64,000 bases of DNA, from assembly GCA_017418975.1 (NCBI GenBank), contig JAFOMG010000017.1, positions 124,001 through 188,000 on the forward strand. The letters run 5' to 3'. The notes under the pieces are model-generated. The model saw only the letters and a program-made list of their open reading frames with translations, was not told where the DNA came from and made no database searches. Made by a program: the position numbers and the translations under genes. Positions 1 through 9,276 of the stretch are shown here, piece by piece (positions within the stretch are counted from its first letter, which is position 1; each line of letters opens with the position of its first letter). Origin of the DNA: Sphingomonas sp. (GTDB lineage Bacteria > Pseudomonadota > Alphaproteobacteria > Sphingomonadales > Sphingomonadaceae).

Positions 1-1
1 G

Positions 2-1477
2 GAAACGTCGATCTCGCAAAACTATGTCCAGGCCGACGTTACCAGGCAGTTCGAAAGCTCGTGGCTGCAGTCGATCCAGGCCGGTGTGAAGTATCGCGAC
101 GGCAAGGTGCACCGCAACACCGGCAATACCCTGTGGTACTGCCCGGGCACGACCACGCGCTACCAGAATGGCTGCGATGCCCAGGCATCGGTGGCGCGTC
201 CGGAATATTTCTATGCCAAGGCGCTCGGCCATATCGAGGGCGGCTTCAACGCCAATGTTTTCCCGGGGATCGATTTCCCGGCCTATCTCGCGCAGCTGAA
301 GGCGCGGTACGGCGATGCGGTTCGCTACGAGGAACCCGATTTCATCTACAATGTCGGCGAGAAGATCCTCTCCGGCTATACGCAGCTCAACTTCAAGGCC
401 GACCGCATCCGCGGCAATATCGGCCTGCGCGTCGCCCGGACCAAGCAGCATGCCGAGTCGACCGACGCGATCGAGCGCTTCCTCGACTATTTCGTGGATG
501 GCCCGGGCGGCACCCCGCAGCCCTGCACGACCGAGCCGGGCTGCGAGAGCGGCTTCCTCAAGAACGAGATCAAGGAGAAGACCTTCGAGCTCAACACGCT
601 GGACAAGACCTATACCGACTTCCTGCCCAGCCTGAACTATGCCGTCGACCTGACGGACCGGCTGGTGCTGCGCGGTGCCGTGTCCAAGGTCATCTCGCGG
701 ACCGGCTATACCGACATCGCCTTTCCGGGCGCCCTCAACTTCGTCTCGCAGGAATATAGCTCCGATCGCAGCGCGGCGGGCGGAAGCACTGATCCGGGCT
801 GGACGGGATCGGGCAGCAACAAGGATCTGAAGCCGTTCGAGGCGTGGCAATATGACGTCGGCCTGGAATGGTATTTCCACCCCGGCTCGGTGGTGGGCGT
901 CGGCCTGTTCCGGAAGGACGTCAAGAACTTCATCGTGCCGGTGACCCGGGACCAGCAGGTCACGATCGGTGGCAACACCGTGACGGTCCGCAACTTCTCG
1001 ACCTCGGCCAATGGCCGTAACGGCGTCTCCAAGGGTATCGAGCTCTACGCCCAGCACACGCTGGACTTCGGCCTCGGTTTCCAGGCGAACTTCACCTATA
1101 ACGACACCAACATGGCCGCGGTCATGCTGGACGGGAAGGAGATCGCCAGGTCGCCGCTCGTTGGCAGCGCGAAGACCCAGCTCAACGCCACGATCTTCTA
1201 CGAGAGCGAGAAATTCCTGGCGCGCGCTTCGTACAACCGCCGCGGCGAGCTGGTGGGCGGCCTGCACAACGGGCTCAGCATCTACTCCGAGCCCTATCAG
1301 CAGGTCGACCTGAACGTGGCGTACAACATCACCAAGCAGCTGGTGCTGAGTGCGTCGGTGCTGAACCTGACCAAGGAGGAACAGCGCGCGCATCTGGGCA
1401 ACGACACCAAGGCCCGGCTGTGGACCAACAATTATTCGGGCCGTATCGTCTATGGCGGGGTGACCTATAAGTTCTAG
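2..1477 (+). CDS. TonB-dependent receptor, C-terminal part (cut by window edge)
   Basis: The reading frame is open from base 2, so the start and plug domain lie outside the window; 491 residues of the outer-membrane beta-barrel remain. Alternating aromatic strands such as GVGLFRKDVKNFIVPV and the terminal GGVTYKF, ending in Phe as outer-membrane proteins do for BAM recognition, support the call. The family imports bulky ligands using TonB/ExbBD energy. The ligand is unknown, but the halogenase and GH125 mannosidase that follow on the same strand suggest a glycan or glycoconjugate. The barrel resembles the large TonB receptors common in sphingomonads and Caulobacter. A hairpin with a short T-run follows the stop. 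Confidence 0.93.
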   Translation, partial: ETSISQNYVQADVTRQFESSWLQSIQAGVKYRDGKVHRNTGNTLWYCPGTTTRYQNGCDAQASVARPEYFYAKALGHIEGGFNANVFPGIDFPAYLAQLKARYGDAVRYEEPDFIYNVGEKILSGYTQLNFKADRIRGNIGLRVARTKQHAESTDAIERFLDYFVDGPGGTPQPCTTEPGCESGFLKNEIKEKTFELNTLDKTYTDFLPSLNYAVDLTDRLVLRGAVSKVISRTGYTDIAFPGALNFVSQEYSSDRSAAGGSTDPGWTGSGSNKDLKPFEAWQYDVGLEWYFHPGSVVGVGLFRKDVKNFIVPVTRDQQVTIGGNTVTVRNFSTSANGRNGVSKGIELYAQHTLDFGLGFQANFTYNDTNMAAVMLDGKEIARSPLVGSAKTQLNATIFYESEKFLARASYNRRGELVGGLHNGLSIYSEPYQQVDLNVAYNITKQLVLSASVLNLTKEEQRAHLGNDTKARLWTNNYSGRIVYGGVTYKF

Positions 1478-1486
1478 GTCATCCAT

Positions 1487-1520
1487 TCCCCCTCGCACCC
1501 GGCGGGCGTGAGGGGGATTT
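1487..1520 (+). terminator. Likely intrinsic terminator after the TonB receptor
   Basis: TCCCCCTC (1487-1494) pairs with GAGGGGGA (1510-1517), partly extended into the loop, and TTT follows. It lies 10 bases after the receptor stop and would separate the receptor from the halogenase gene, at least in part. Confidence 0.5.
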
Positions 1521-1657
1521 CCGAAGGACGGGGTCATGGCCGTGCCGGCGACGGTGCCGGATGCCATCACGGCCCGATGCGGCGGCGCCGGCCTGATGGC
1601 CGGCGACCGTCGCTCGGGCAGTCCATCGGCCGATGCCGGGGAGGGGGATTTGCAGCG

Positions 1658-3217
1658 ATGAGCACCGACAACCGCATCAGGAAACTGGTCGTCGTGGGCG
1701 GCGGCAGCGCCGGCTGGATGGCGGCGGCGGTGCTGGCCACGTATCTGGGACGCGGTACCTCCGTTCGCCTGATCGAATCGGAGGAAGTCGGCATCGTCGG
1801 GGTGGGCGAGGCCAGCGTCCCGCACATGAAGACGTTCAACACCGAGATGCTGGGCATCAAGGAAGTCGATTTCGTCGTCGAGACCCAGGCCAGTTTCAAG
1901 CTCGGCATCCAGTTCAACGACTGGGCGCGCATCGGCGACAGCTATGTCCATGGCTTTGGAAAGATCGGCCAGGGCATCGGGCCGTTGCCGTTCCACCAAT
2001 TCTGGCTGAAGCAATATCTCGCCGGGCGCGCGGCGGAGATCGGTGCCTATTCGCTGCAGACGGTGGCGGCGCCGCTGAACCGGTTCATGCCGAGCCCCGC
2101 CAATGCCCCGGAGGGCTCGCCGCTGGCGGACATCGCCTATGCCTATCATTTCGACGCGAGCCTGTATGCGCGCTTCCTGCGGAACCTGTCCGAGCGCCGG
2201 GGCGTGCAGCGCACCGAGGGCAAGATCGTCGAGGTGATCCGGCGCGCAGAGGATGGCTTCGTGGAAGCGGTCGTGATGGAGAGCGGAGAGCGCATCGAGG
2301 GCGAGCTGTTCGTCGACTGCTCGGGCTTTCGCGGCCTGTTGATCGAGCAGGCGCTCGAGACCGGTTATGTGGACTGGACGCATTGGCTGCCCTGCGATCG
2401 GGCGATGGCGGTTCCATGCGAGAATGCCGGCCCGCTAACGCCCTATACGCGCGCCACCGCGCGCGGGGCCGGCTGGCAGTGGCGCATTCCGCTGCAGCAT
2501 CGCTGCGGCAACGGTTATGTCTATTCCAGCCAGCACATCAGCGACGACGAGGCGGCGGCCACGCTGCTCGCGAATCTCGATGGCAAGGCGCTCGCCGATC
2601 CGCGTCCGCTGCGCTTCACCACGGGCATGCGCCGGAAGTTCTGGCACAAGAACGTCATTGCGGCCGGCCTGGCCGCCGGATTCCTGGAACCGCTGGAATC
2701 CACGAGCATCTACCTGGCCCAGTCGACCATCCAGCGCCTGATCGGCCTGTTTCCGAACCGGGATTTCGATCCGCTGCTTGCCGAGCGCTTCAACCGGGAA
2801 ACCACGTTCGAATGGGAACGGGTGCGCGACTTCATCATCCTCCACTATCACGCCACCGAGCGGGACGACACGCCGTTCTGGGACCATTGCCGCACCATGT
2901 CGGTCCCGGCGCCCTTGCAGGAGACGATGGACCTGTTCCGCGGCGATGGCCGCTATTTTCGCAACGGCGAGGATTTCTTCGCGCTGCCGAGCTGGGTGCA
3001 GGTAATGCTGGGGCAGCGCATCGTGCCGCGCGGCTATCACCCGATCGTCGACGAGATGCCGGAGAACCAGCTGGCCGCGTATCTCGAGCAGACGCGCGAG
3101 GCGCTGGCGAACTGCGCCGAGGCCATGCCCTTGCATCAGGCATTCATCGACGGGCACTGCAAGGCGCCGCCGGACCGGGTTCAGGCCGGCGCAACGCCGC
3201 ACATGGTCAAGGCATAG
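1658..3217 (+). CDS. Tryptophan-halogenase-family flavoprotein
   Basis: A 519-residue FAD-dependent halogenase (PF04820). The FAD-binding GGGSAG is at residues 14-19. The Lys in SFKLGIQF (residue 81) matches the catalytic Lys79 of PrnA/RebH. The WQWRIP sequence fits the WxWxIP family signature and FLEPLEST holds the conserved Glu. Known members chlorinate or brominate indoles or phenols using reduced flavin supplied by a separate reductase. The in-frame region can be extended upstream to 1508, but the ATG at 1658 is chosen because a GGGAGGGGGA stretch lies before it and the FAD fold begins just after. The neighbours are a TonB receptor and a GH125 enzyme, not a natural-product cluster, so the substrate is unknown and need not be tryptophan. 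Confidence 0.92.
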   Translation: MSTDNRIRKLVVVGGGSAGWMAAAVLATYLGRGTSVRLIESEEVGIVGVGEASVPHMKTFNTEMLGIKEVDFVVETQASFKLGIQFNDWARIGDSYVHGFGKIGQGIGPLPFHQFWLKQYLAGRAAEIGAYSLQTVAAPLNRFMPSPANAPEGSPLADIAYAYHFDASLYARFLRNLSERRGVQRTEGKIVEVIRRAEDGFVEAVVMESGERIEGELFVDCSGFRGLLIEQALETGYVDWTHWLPCDRAMAVPCENAGPLTPYTRATARGAGWQWRIPLQHRCGNGYVYSSQHISDDEAAATLLANLDGKALADPRPLRFTTGMRRKFWHKNVIAAGLAAGFLEPLESTSIYLAQSTIQRLIGLFPNRDFDPLLAERFNRETTFEWERVRDFIILHYHATERDDTPFWDHCRTMSVPAPLQETMDLFRGDGRYFRNGEDFFALPSWVQVMLGQRIVPRGYHPIVDEMPENQLAAYLEQTREALANCAEAMPLHQAFIDGHCKAPPDRVQAGATPHMVKA

Positions 3218-3230
3218 GGGAGCTTCGGTA

Positions 3231-4673
3231 ATGGACATTACAAGGCGAGCGGTGCTCGCAGCCGGCGGCGGGATCGCGGCTTCGGCGATGCTGGGCAGGG
3301 TCGGCGCCGCGCGGGCCGCCGGGTTCGCCAGCAAGCGCCCGCCGGTTGCCGAGCGGCGGTTCGTGAACCAGGCGGTGGAGCGCGAGATCGCCCGGGTTTC
3401 CGGGATGATCGCCGACCCCGAACTCGCCTGGCTGTTCGGCAACTGCTATCCCAACACGCTCGATACCACGGTCGCGATGGGCACCGTGGAGGGCAAGCCC
3501 GACGCCTTCGTGATCACCGGCGACATCCCGTGCCTGTGGCTGCGCGATTCGGCCGCGCAGGTCCGCCCCTATCTCCATTTGGCGAAGCAGGATGCCGGGC
3601 TGCGCGAGCTGTTCCGCGGGTTGATCGGCCGCCATGCGCGGTCGGTCCTGATCGATCCCTATGCCAATGCCTTCATGCACAATCCCGACGAGAAGACGTC
3701 GCTGGTCTGGGCGAAGGAAGACGACACGGAGATGCGGCCGGGCGTCGCCGAGCGGAAATGGGAGATCGATTCGCTCTGCTATGTCGTGCGCCTCGCTTAT
3801 GGCTATTGGCGCGAGACGGGGGACAAGGCTCCGTTCGATGCCGCCTGGGCCGAGGGCGCCCGGGCGATCGTGCGCACTTTCCGCGAGCAGCAGCGCAAGG
3901 ACGGGCCCGGGCCCTACAAGTTCCAGCGCACCAACAAGCAGCCGAGCGAGACGCTGCAGGCCGGCCTTGGCCTGCCGACTCGCAAGGTCGGGCTGATCCA
4001 TTCGGCCTTCCGTCCCTCGGACGACGCCTGCATCTTTCCGTTGTTCGTGCCCGCCAACCTGTTCGCGATGACGGCCCTGCGCGAGTTGGCGGCCGTGGCG
4101 AGCGAGGCGCGCGGCGACGCTGCATTGGCGCGGGACGCGGCGGCGCTGGCGGATGAAGTCGAGCAGGCGCTCGCCCGCTACGGGGCGATGACCCTGCCGG
4201 ACGGGCGCGAGGTCTGGGCCTATGAAGTCGATGGCTATGGCAACGCGCTGTTCATGGACGATGCCAATGTGCCGTCGCTGTCGGGCCTGGCCTGGCTCGG
4301 CTGCGTGTCGGCGAACGATGCGCGCTGGCGGCGCACGCGCGATGCGGCGTGGAGCGCGGCCAATCCGTGGTTCTTCCGCGGCAAGGCCGGCGAAGGCATT
4401 GGCGGGCCGCACCAGGGCGAGGACTTCATCTGGCCGATGTCGCTGATCGTGCGGGCGCTCTCCTCCGGCGACGATGCGACCATCCTCGCATGCCTGCGCA
4501 CCCTGAAGGCCACCCATGCCGGCACCGGCTTCATGCACGAGGCGTTCCACAAGGACGACGCCGCCAAGTTCACGCGTGACTGGTTTGCCTGGGCCAATGG
4601 CCTGTTCGGCGAGCTGATCCTGCATCTCGCCAGGACCCGCCCCAAGCTCCTCTCCGCACCCTTGGCCGGCTGA
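3231..4673 (+). CDS. GH125 family exo-alpha-1,6-mannosidase-like enzyme, exported
   Basis: A 480-residue protein beginning with a twin-arginine-like signal (MDITRRAVLAAGGG, then a hydrophobic stretch and an Ala-rich cleavage region). The body matches GH125 (formerly DUF1237), with conserved stretches such as DIPCLWLRDSAAQVRPYL, YANAFMHNPDE and GIGGPHQGEDFIWPMSL. Family enzymes remove alpha-1,6-linked mannose from non-reducing ends by an inverting mechanism. GGGGAG lies before the ATG. The gene starts 13 bases after the halogenase stop and is probably co-transcribed with it. The signal predicts action in the periplasm on material brought in by the upstream TonB receptor. Confidence 0.9.
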   Translation: MDITRRAVLAAGGGIAASAMLGRVGAARAAGFASKRPPVAERRFVNQAVEREIARVSGMIADPELAWLFGNCYPNTLDTTVAMGTVEGKPDAFVITGDIPCLWLRDSAAQVRPYLHLAKQDAGLRELFRGLIGRHARSVLIDPYANAFMHNPDEKTSLVWAKEDDTEMRPGVAERKWEIDSLCYVVRLAYGYWRETGDKAPFDAAWAEGARAIVRTFREQQRKDGPGPYKFQRTNKQPSETLQAGLGLPTRKVGLIHSAFRPSDDACIFPLFVPANLFAMTALRELAAVASEARGDAALARDAAALADEVEQALARYGAMTLPDGREVWAYEVDGYGNALFMDDANVPSLSGLAWLGCVSANDARWRRTRDAAWSAANPWFFRGKAGEGIGGPHQGEDFIWPMSLIVRALSSGDDATILACLRTLKATHAGTGFMHEAFHKDDAAKFTRDWFAWANGLFGELILHLARTRPKLLSAPLAG

Positions 4674-4783
4674 GCGCGCCAGGAAGGGGAGCGCGCCCGG
4701 ACGAGTTGAGCCCGGGTTGGTTACGCGGCTTGTCACGCAGCCGACCCGCGCCTGTTATATTCGTTCCGCATAGCCCTGGACCC

Positions 4784-6109
4784 ATGGGTATCGCGGGAAA
4801 TGCACAGGCAGGGCCGGCAACCTGGCCTGTCTTCTACAGACTGGCCGGCACGGAATTGTGGGAGCGTTTCTCGCTCCACGGCATGAAGGCGTTGCTGACG
4901 CTCTACCTGGTCCGGGAAGTGCTGGCCGATGGCGCCGCGCTCCCCTGGGGCATGGCGGGGCTGCGCGCGATGCTCGAGGCCTTGTGGGGGCCGCTATCCC
5001 CCATCGCCTTGGGGTCCAACATCTATGGGCTCTACGCGGCGCTGACCTATTTCGTGCTGCCGCTGGGCGGTCTGGCGGGCGATCGCCTCTTCGGCCGGCG
5101 CGCGGCGGTGGCGGCCGGCGCGGTGCTCATCGCCTGTGGCCACCTCCTGTTGACCGACGCCTATCTGCTGCTGCCGGCGCTGCTGCTGCTCATCCTCGGC
5201 ACCGGACTGCTCAAGGGCAATCTCGCCGCGCAGGTCGGCGAGCTCTTCCCCGCGCCGGACGGCCGGAGGGACCGGGCGTTCGCGATCTATCTGGCCTTTC
5301 TCAACATCGGCGTGATGCTGGGGCCGCTGGTGTGCGGGCTGCTCGCCCAGGCGCTCGGCTGGGGCTATGCCTTCGGCGCCGCGGGCGTCGCCATGCTCGC
5401 CGGGCTCGGCCTCTATCTCACCATTCCGGCCACGCCGCGGCGCGCGCGCGCGCGCCTGGCGGTGGAGGAGGACCGCGCCTATCGGCCGGTGACGGCGATC
5501 GGGGCGATCCTCGTCGTCATCCTCGCTTTCTGTGCCTATGAGCAGGTATCCAACATCTTCCTGCTATGGGTGGCGGACGCGATCCGCCCGACGGTCTGGG
5601 GGCTGCCGGTGCCGCCGGCCTGGTTCGCCTCGGCGGACGGCGTCTTCACCATCCTGATGGTCATCCTGACGATGCGATGGCGATGGCTCGCATCGCTGCG
5701 GGACTGGGATCGGCTCGCCATGGGCTGCGCGGCGATCATGCTCGGCTATGGCCTGCTCGCGCTGGTGGCGGGAACGGGGCTGCGTTCGACGGCGGGGCCG
5801 CTGGCGGTGCTGCTGCTGCTCGATCTCGGCGTGGCGTTGGTCTGGCCGGCGGGGCTGGCGATCATCACCGGCGCGACGCCGCAACGGCTCGCGGGCGTGA
5901 TGGTCGGCATATTCTACCTGCACGGCTTCTTCGCCAATCTGGTGGTCGGCGCGCTGGGTGCCTTGTACGAGCGGGTGCCGGTAGCGACATTCTGGTCGAT
6001 CCACGCCGGCATTGCCGCGAGCGCGATGCTGGTTTCGCTGATACTGCGGGCATTCGACGGCGAGAAGCGCATGTTTAGAATGCCTTGGCGCCTCAACACC
6101 GCGCCGTGA
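4784..6109 (+). CDS. POT-family proton-coupled oligopeptide transporter
   Basis: A 441-residue inner-membrane protein with about 12 hydrophobic segments. Residues 24-29 are ELWERF, the ExxERF proton-coupling motif of the POT/PTR2 family, followed by the family signature GTGLLKGNLAAQVGELFP. Members import di- and tripeptides or related small molecules with protons. An in-frame extension to 4706 is possible, but the ATG at 4784 places the motif at the usual distance from the N-terminus. A TATAT stretch about 30 bases upstream could be part of a promoter. The end overlaps the converging PI-PLC-like gene by 17 bases. Confidence 0.92.
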   Translation: MGIAGNAQAGPATWPVFYRLAGTELWERFSLHGMKALLTLYLVREVLADGAALPWGMAGLRAMLEALWGPLSPIALGSNIYGLYAALTYFVLPLGGLAGDRLFGRRAAVAAGAVLIACGHLLLTDAYLLLPALLLLILGTGLLKGNLAAQVGELFPAPDGRRDRAFAIYLAFLNIGVMLGPLVCGLLAQALGWGYAFGAAGVAMLAGLGLYLTIPATPRRARARLAVEEDRAYRPVTAIGAILVVILAFCAYEQVSNIFLLWVADAIRPTVWGLPVPPAWFASADGVFTILMVILTMRWRWLASLRDWDRLAMGCAAIMLGYGLLALVAGTGLRSTAGPLAVLLLLDLGVALVWPAGLAIITGATPQRLAGVMVGIFYLHGFFANLVVGALGALYERVPVATFWSIHAGIAASAMLVSLILRAFDGEKRMFRMPWRLNTAP

Positions 6110-7124
6110 CGGGATCGCAGCGCGCAAGGACCCCGCCCGGCAGCGTGGCGCGATAGGCAAGCCGTTCCGGGTTGGTGGCACCTTCGTACAGGTCGCTGCT
6201 GATCCATTGCGCGCCCGAGGCGATGGCGGCGTCGAGCCGCCGGCGATCGGCGGCGCGCGCTTCCTTGAGGCCCACATCCGCGCGGGTGCGGACGATAAAA
6301 CCGGCGCGGACGAGTCCGTGGATACGTTTGCCCTCCGCGATCGGATCCTGGATGTTGAAAACCGCCGCCTCGTCCGCGTCCTCGGGATAGAAGCCGAACA
6401 TCGCCCGGCCGCGCAGCGACGGATGACCGGCGCGATAGGCCTCTTCATGCGCCGTGCTGCCGTCGAGCACGAACAGGAAGCGGCCGGCCGCCCGCGCCAG
6501 GCTCGGCCAGCGGCGCGCGGTCGCCGCGGCGCGCAGGCTCGGCAGCGTGCGCCGCACATCGTCGGGCGTGACGAGCCGCTCGCGCCCGATCTCCGCCAGG
6601 ATGTCGGCATCGAGCGCGGCCAGGTTGCCGGCATCGAAGCGCGCGCCGCCGGCGTCGCCGGTGTTGATCAGCACCATGACCGGCCCATGGCCCGGATGCC
6701 GGTCCGACCAGTGCCGCAGAGTCGCCAGGCACAGGCGGAGGGTCAGGCAATGAGTCTCGGTATCGAAGCCGGGGATGTGCAGCACCTTGGCGCCCGGTGC
6801 GGCCATGATCCGGCGGCTCTCGGCATCGGCGCCGCCATAGGGAGCGGCATAGGCGCCGCCCGCGGGATCGGGCGCGACGTCCAGCTCGAGCTGGCGCAGG
6901 CCGAGGGCCAGCTGCGCCTCGAGCGGCGGATGGCCATAAGCGAGGCCCGCCCATTCCGCCGCACCGGCGCCGGCAAGCCGGGCGCGCAGCTGCGGCGAGG
7001 GATAGGGGCGATAGCTGTTGTGCGAGCCGATGAGCTGCACCTGGTCGAGCCGCAGGTCGCCGCGCGGCGCGGAAGCCGCTCCCGTGCCGGCGACGAGCGC
7101 CAGCAAAGCCAGCGCGCGCATCAT
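6093..7124 (-). CDS. Calcium-dependent PI-PLC-like phosphodiesterase, exported
   Basis: A 343-residue protein with a Sec signal peptide (MMRALALLALVAGTGAASA). QLIGSHNSYRPYP carries the catalytic-His GSHNSY motif of the PI-PLC-like TIM barrel, and LELDVAPDP resembles its metal-binding strand. It best fits the bacterial Ca2+-dependent phosphoinositide-specific phospholipase C group (PF16670). It would cleave a phosphodiester of a phospholipid or glycerophosphodiester in the periplasm or outside the cell. The ATG at 7124 is chosen because it overlaps the upstream phospholipase C stop as ATGA, showing translational coupling. The exact substrate cannot be read from sequence. Confidence 0.82.
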   Translation of the reverse strand: MMRALALLALVAGTGAASAPRGDLRLDQVQLIGSHNSYRPYPSPQLRARLAGAGAAEWAGLAYGHPPLEAQLALGLRQLELDVAPDPAGGAYAAPYGGADAESRRIMAAPGAKVLHIPGFDTETHCLTLRLCLATLRHWSDRHPGHGPVMVLINTGDAGGARFDAGNLAALDADILAEIGRERLVTPDDVRRTLPSLRAAATARRWPSLARAAGRFLFVLDGSTAHEEAYRAGHPSLRGRAMFGFYPEDADEAAVFNIQDPIAEGKRIHGLVRAGFIVRTRADVGLKEARAADRRRLDAAIASGAQWISSDLYEGATNPERLAYRATLPGGVLARCDPVTARC

Positions 7125-9163
7125 GCCGGCGCTCCCGTCATCGGTTCGCTGATGCCCGGCGCGCCGGTTTCCCAATGCCCGGCGAGCCCGTGGACGGTGC
7201 CGTCGCCCGCCTCGACGCGCACGTCATACCAACGATGCGCGGCCAGCACCGCCAGCTTCACCGTCGCTTCCTCCCCGGGGGCCAGGCGGAGCCGCCCGGC
7301 GCTAGGGGCGGCGTGGCGCGAGGCGATGCGCAGGTCCAGCGGGGTCGTATCGCGATTGGCGAGATGGACATGCGTCGCCGCGCCGACGCGCTCGGCATGG
7401 CTGGTGAAGCGCGTGCCCGTCATGATCGAGCGATGGAAACCATTGGGACCCGTCACGGTCAGCGTCCGCTGCGCGGCGATGTCGACCGGCCAGCTGTCGT
7501 CGAGCGACCGGCCGGCGCCCACGGTATAGTGGCGCGGGCCGTGATCGTCGCCGCTGCCGGTGACGCAGAATACCGCCGCGCGCGTGCCGCGGTTGCGGAA
7601 GGTCAGGCGCAACCGGCCGGCTTCCCAGCGCTGCTCCACCTGGAGATCATAGGGCAGGGCGCGGGCCGGGCGCGTGCCCGGCTCCTGCCGGGCGGGCGGC
7701 GGCGCCTCGGCGACCACCGGCTTCGCCTGGCGGCAGGCTGCGTCGCTGGCGGCGACATAGCCGTCCACCGGCGGCAGCGCCGCGAGCCACGCCATGTCCC
7801 GGCGCGCGGCGGGCGACAGATCGAAATCGAACATCGACAACAGGTCGCCGCACACCGCGCGCCGCCATGGGCTGATATTGGGCTCCAGCACTCCGAAGCG
7901 ACGCTCGAGGAAACGCAGGACCGAAGTGTGATCGGCCAGCTCCGAATTCACCCAGCCGCCCCGCGTCCATGGCGAGGCGATCAGCATCGGCACGCGCGGC
8001 CCCAGGCCGACCGGCTGGCCGCGATAATCCTCGCCGTCCAGCGCGACCGTGCTCGCGCCCATGCCCGGCAGCGTGGCGGGAAGCGGCGGGCTCATATGGT
8101 CGAAAAACCCGTCATTCTCGTCATAGTTCAGGATGAAGACGGTCTTGGCCCAGACTTCGGGATTGGCGGCGAGCGCAGCGATCAGCCGGGCGCTGAGCGC
8201 CTGGCCATAGGCGGGCGGCGCATCGGGATGCTCGCACATATGGAAGGGCGCGACGATCCACGCCACTTGCGGCAGGCGGTCCGCCGCCACATCGGCGGCG
8301 AAGGCGCGCACCAGATGCTCCCCGCGCGACGTGCCGGCGTTCGCGCGCGTCGATCCCTCCGCCCAGGCGCGCGCCGCCGCATATTCGGCGGTCTCCGTCC
8401 CGATCCCGCGATAGCGGGCGAACAGCGCCAGCGGATTGTCGCCGTAATTGTCATATTCCTGATAGAGCTTCCACCGGATCCCCGCGGCCGAGAGGCGGGC
8501 GACATAGGGCGTCCAGTCCAGCGCATGCGCCTTCGGATCGTCGCGGCCCATATCGGCGGTCTCGTTCGGATCGACGCCGTCATTGGAGACGACGAACGCG
8601 CCGTCGCGCCCGACGGTCAGGCCGCTGGTGCCGGTCCAGTGATAGAGGCGGTTGGGGCCGGTCGGCCCATGGACCGAGCAGTGATAGGCGTCCGCGATGG
8701 TGAACTGATCGGCGAGCGCATAATAATAGGGCAGGTCGGCCCGCGTCATATAGCCCATTGCGAACGGGCCCTTTTCGGGCATCCAGACGTCCCAGTCCTT
8801 CCACCGGGCGTGGCTTCCCTTCCAGCTGTGATCGAGGCTCTGCAGGCAGCCGGCGGCGGTGGCGCGGGTATCGAGATGGAAGGGGCGGACGATCGCGCCG
8901 CCGTCCTTGTCGTCCTGCCGCTGTTCCCAGACGGTCCGGCCCGAGGGCAGCATGGCCGGGCGCGGATCGGCGAAGCCGCGCACGCCCCGCAGCGTGCCGA
9001 AATAATGATCGAACGAGCGATTTTCCTGCATCAGGATCACCACATGCTCGACATCCGCGAGCGTGCCGCGCGCGCGGACGGGCATGGCGAGCGTCGCGGG
9101 CGCGGCGGCCAGGGCGCCGGCGCTGGCCACGAAGGTGCGGCGGTCGATATGAGTGCTCTTCAT
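7121..9163 (-). CDS. Phosphocholine-specific phospholipase C, Tat-exported
   Basis: A 680-residue enzyme of the PlcH/PlcN type. The N-terminus has the twin-arginine signal DRRTFVASAGALAAAP, followed by MQENRSFDHYFGTLRGVRGF, the metal-site signature of the phosphoesterase family (PF04185). HMSPP and the GPRVPMLIASPWTRGG region continue the catalytic domain. The last 180 residues match the paired beta-sandwich repeats (DUF756) found only in bacterial phospholipases C. The reaction releases phosphocholine from phosphatidylcholine or sphingomyelin. It leads a two-gene operon with the PI-PLC-like enzyme and is divergent from the DeoR regulator. Length is near the family norm of about 700 residues. 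Confidence 0.95.
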   Translation of the reverse strand: MKSTHIDRRTFVASAGALAAAPATLAMPVRARGTLADVEHVVILMQENRSFDHYFGTLRGVRGFADPRPAMLPSGRTVWEQRQDDKDGGAIVRPFHLDTRATAAGCLQSLDHSWKGSHARWKDWDVWMPEKGPFAMGYMTRADLPYYYALADQFTIADAYHCSVHGPTGPNRLYHWTGTSGLTVGRDGAFVVSNDGVDPNETADMGRDDPKAHALDWTPYVARLSAAGIRWKLYQEYDNYGDNPLALFARYRGIGTETAEYAAARAWAEGSTRANAGTSRGEHLVRAFAADVAADRLPQVAWIVAPFHMCEHPDAPPAYGQALSARLIAALAANPEVWAKTVFILNYDENDGFFDHMSPPLPATLPGMGASTVALDGEDYRGQPVGLGPRVPMLIASPWTRGGWVNSELADHTSVLRFLERRFGVLEPNISPWRRAVCGDLLSMFDFDLSPAARRDMAWLAALPPVDGYVAASDAACRQAKPVVAEAPPPARQEPGTRPARALPYDLQVEQRWEAGRLRLTFRNRGTRAAVFCVTGSGDDHGPRHYTVGAGRSLDDSWPVDIAAQRTLTVTGPNGFHRSIMTGTRFTSHAERVGAATHVHLANRDTTPLDLRIASRHAAPSAGRLRLAPGEEATVKLAVLAAHRWYDVRVEAGDGTVHGLAGHWETGAPGISEPMTGAPA

Positions 9164-9184
9164 GACCGTCGATTGCCCGATCTT

Positions 9185-9204
9185 GATTACATCCTCGCGT
9201 AATC
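9185..9204. promoter_or_regulatory. Inverted repeat in the phospholipase C / DeoR divergent promoter
   Basis: GATTAC (9185-9190) and GTAATC (9199-9204) form a perfect 6-bp inverted repeat with an 8-base spacer, in the 113-base gap between the divergent plc and deoR-type genes. A TTGACC hexamer at 9215-9220 could serve the rightward promoter. This is a plausible operator for the adjacent regulator, but no binding site is known for it. Confidence 0.35.
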
Positions 9205-9276
9205 CGATCGATTGTTGACCATTTCCCGGCGGGCGCTAGCTTGCCGCCTTCGAGCGTTCGACTTCCCAACCATGGA

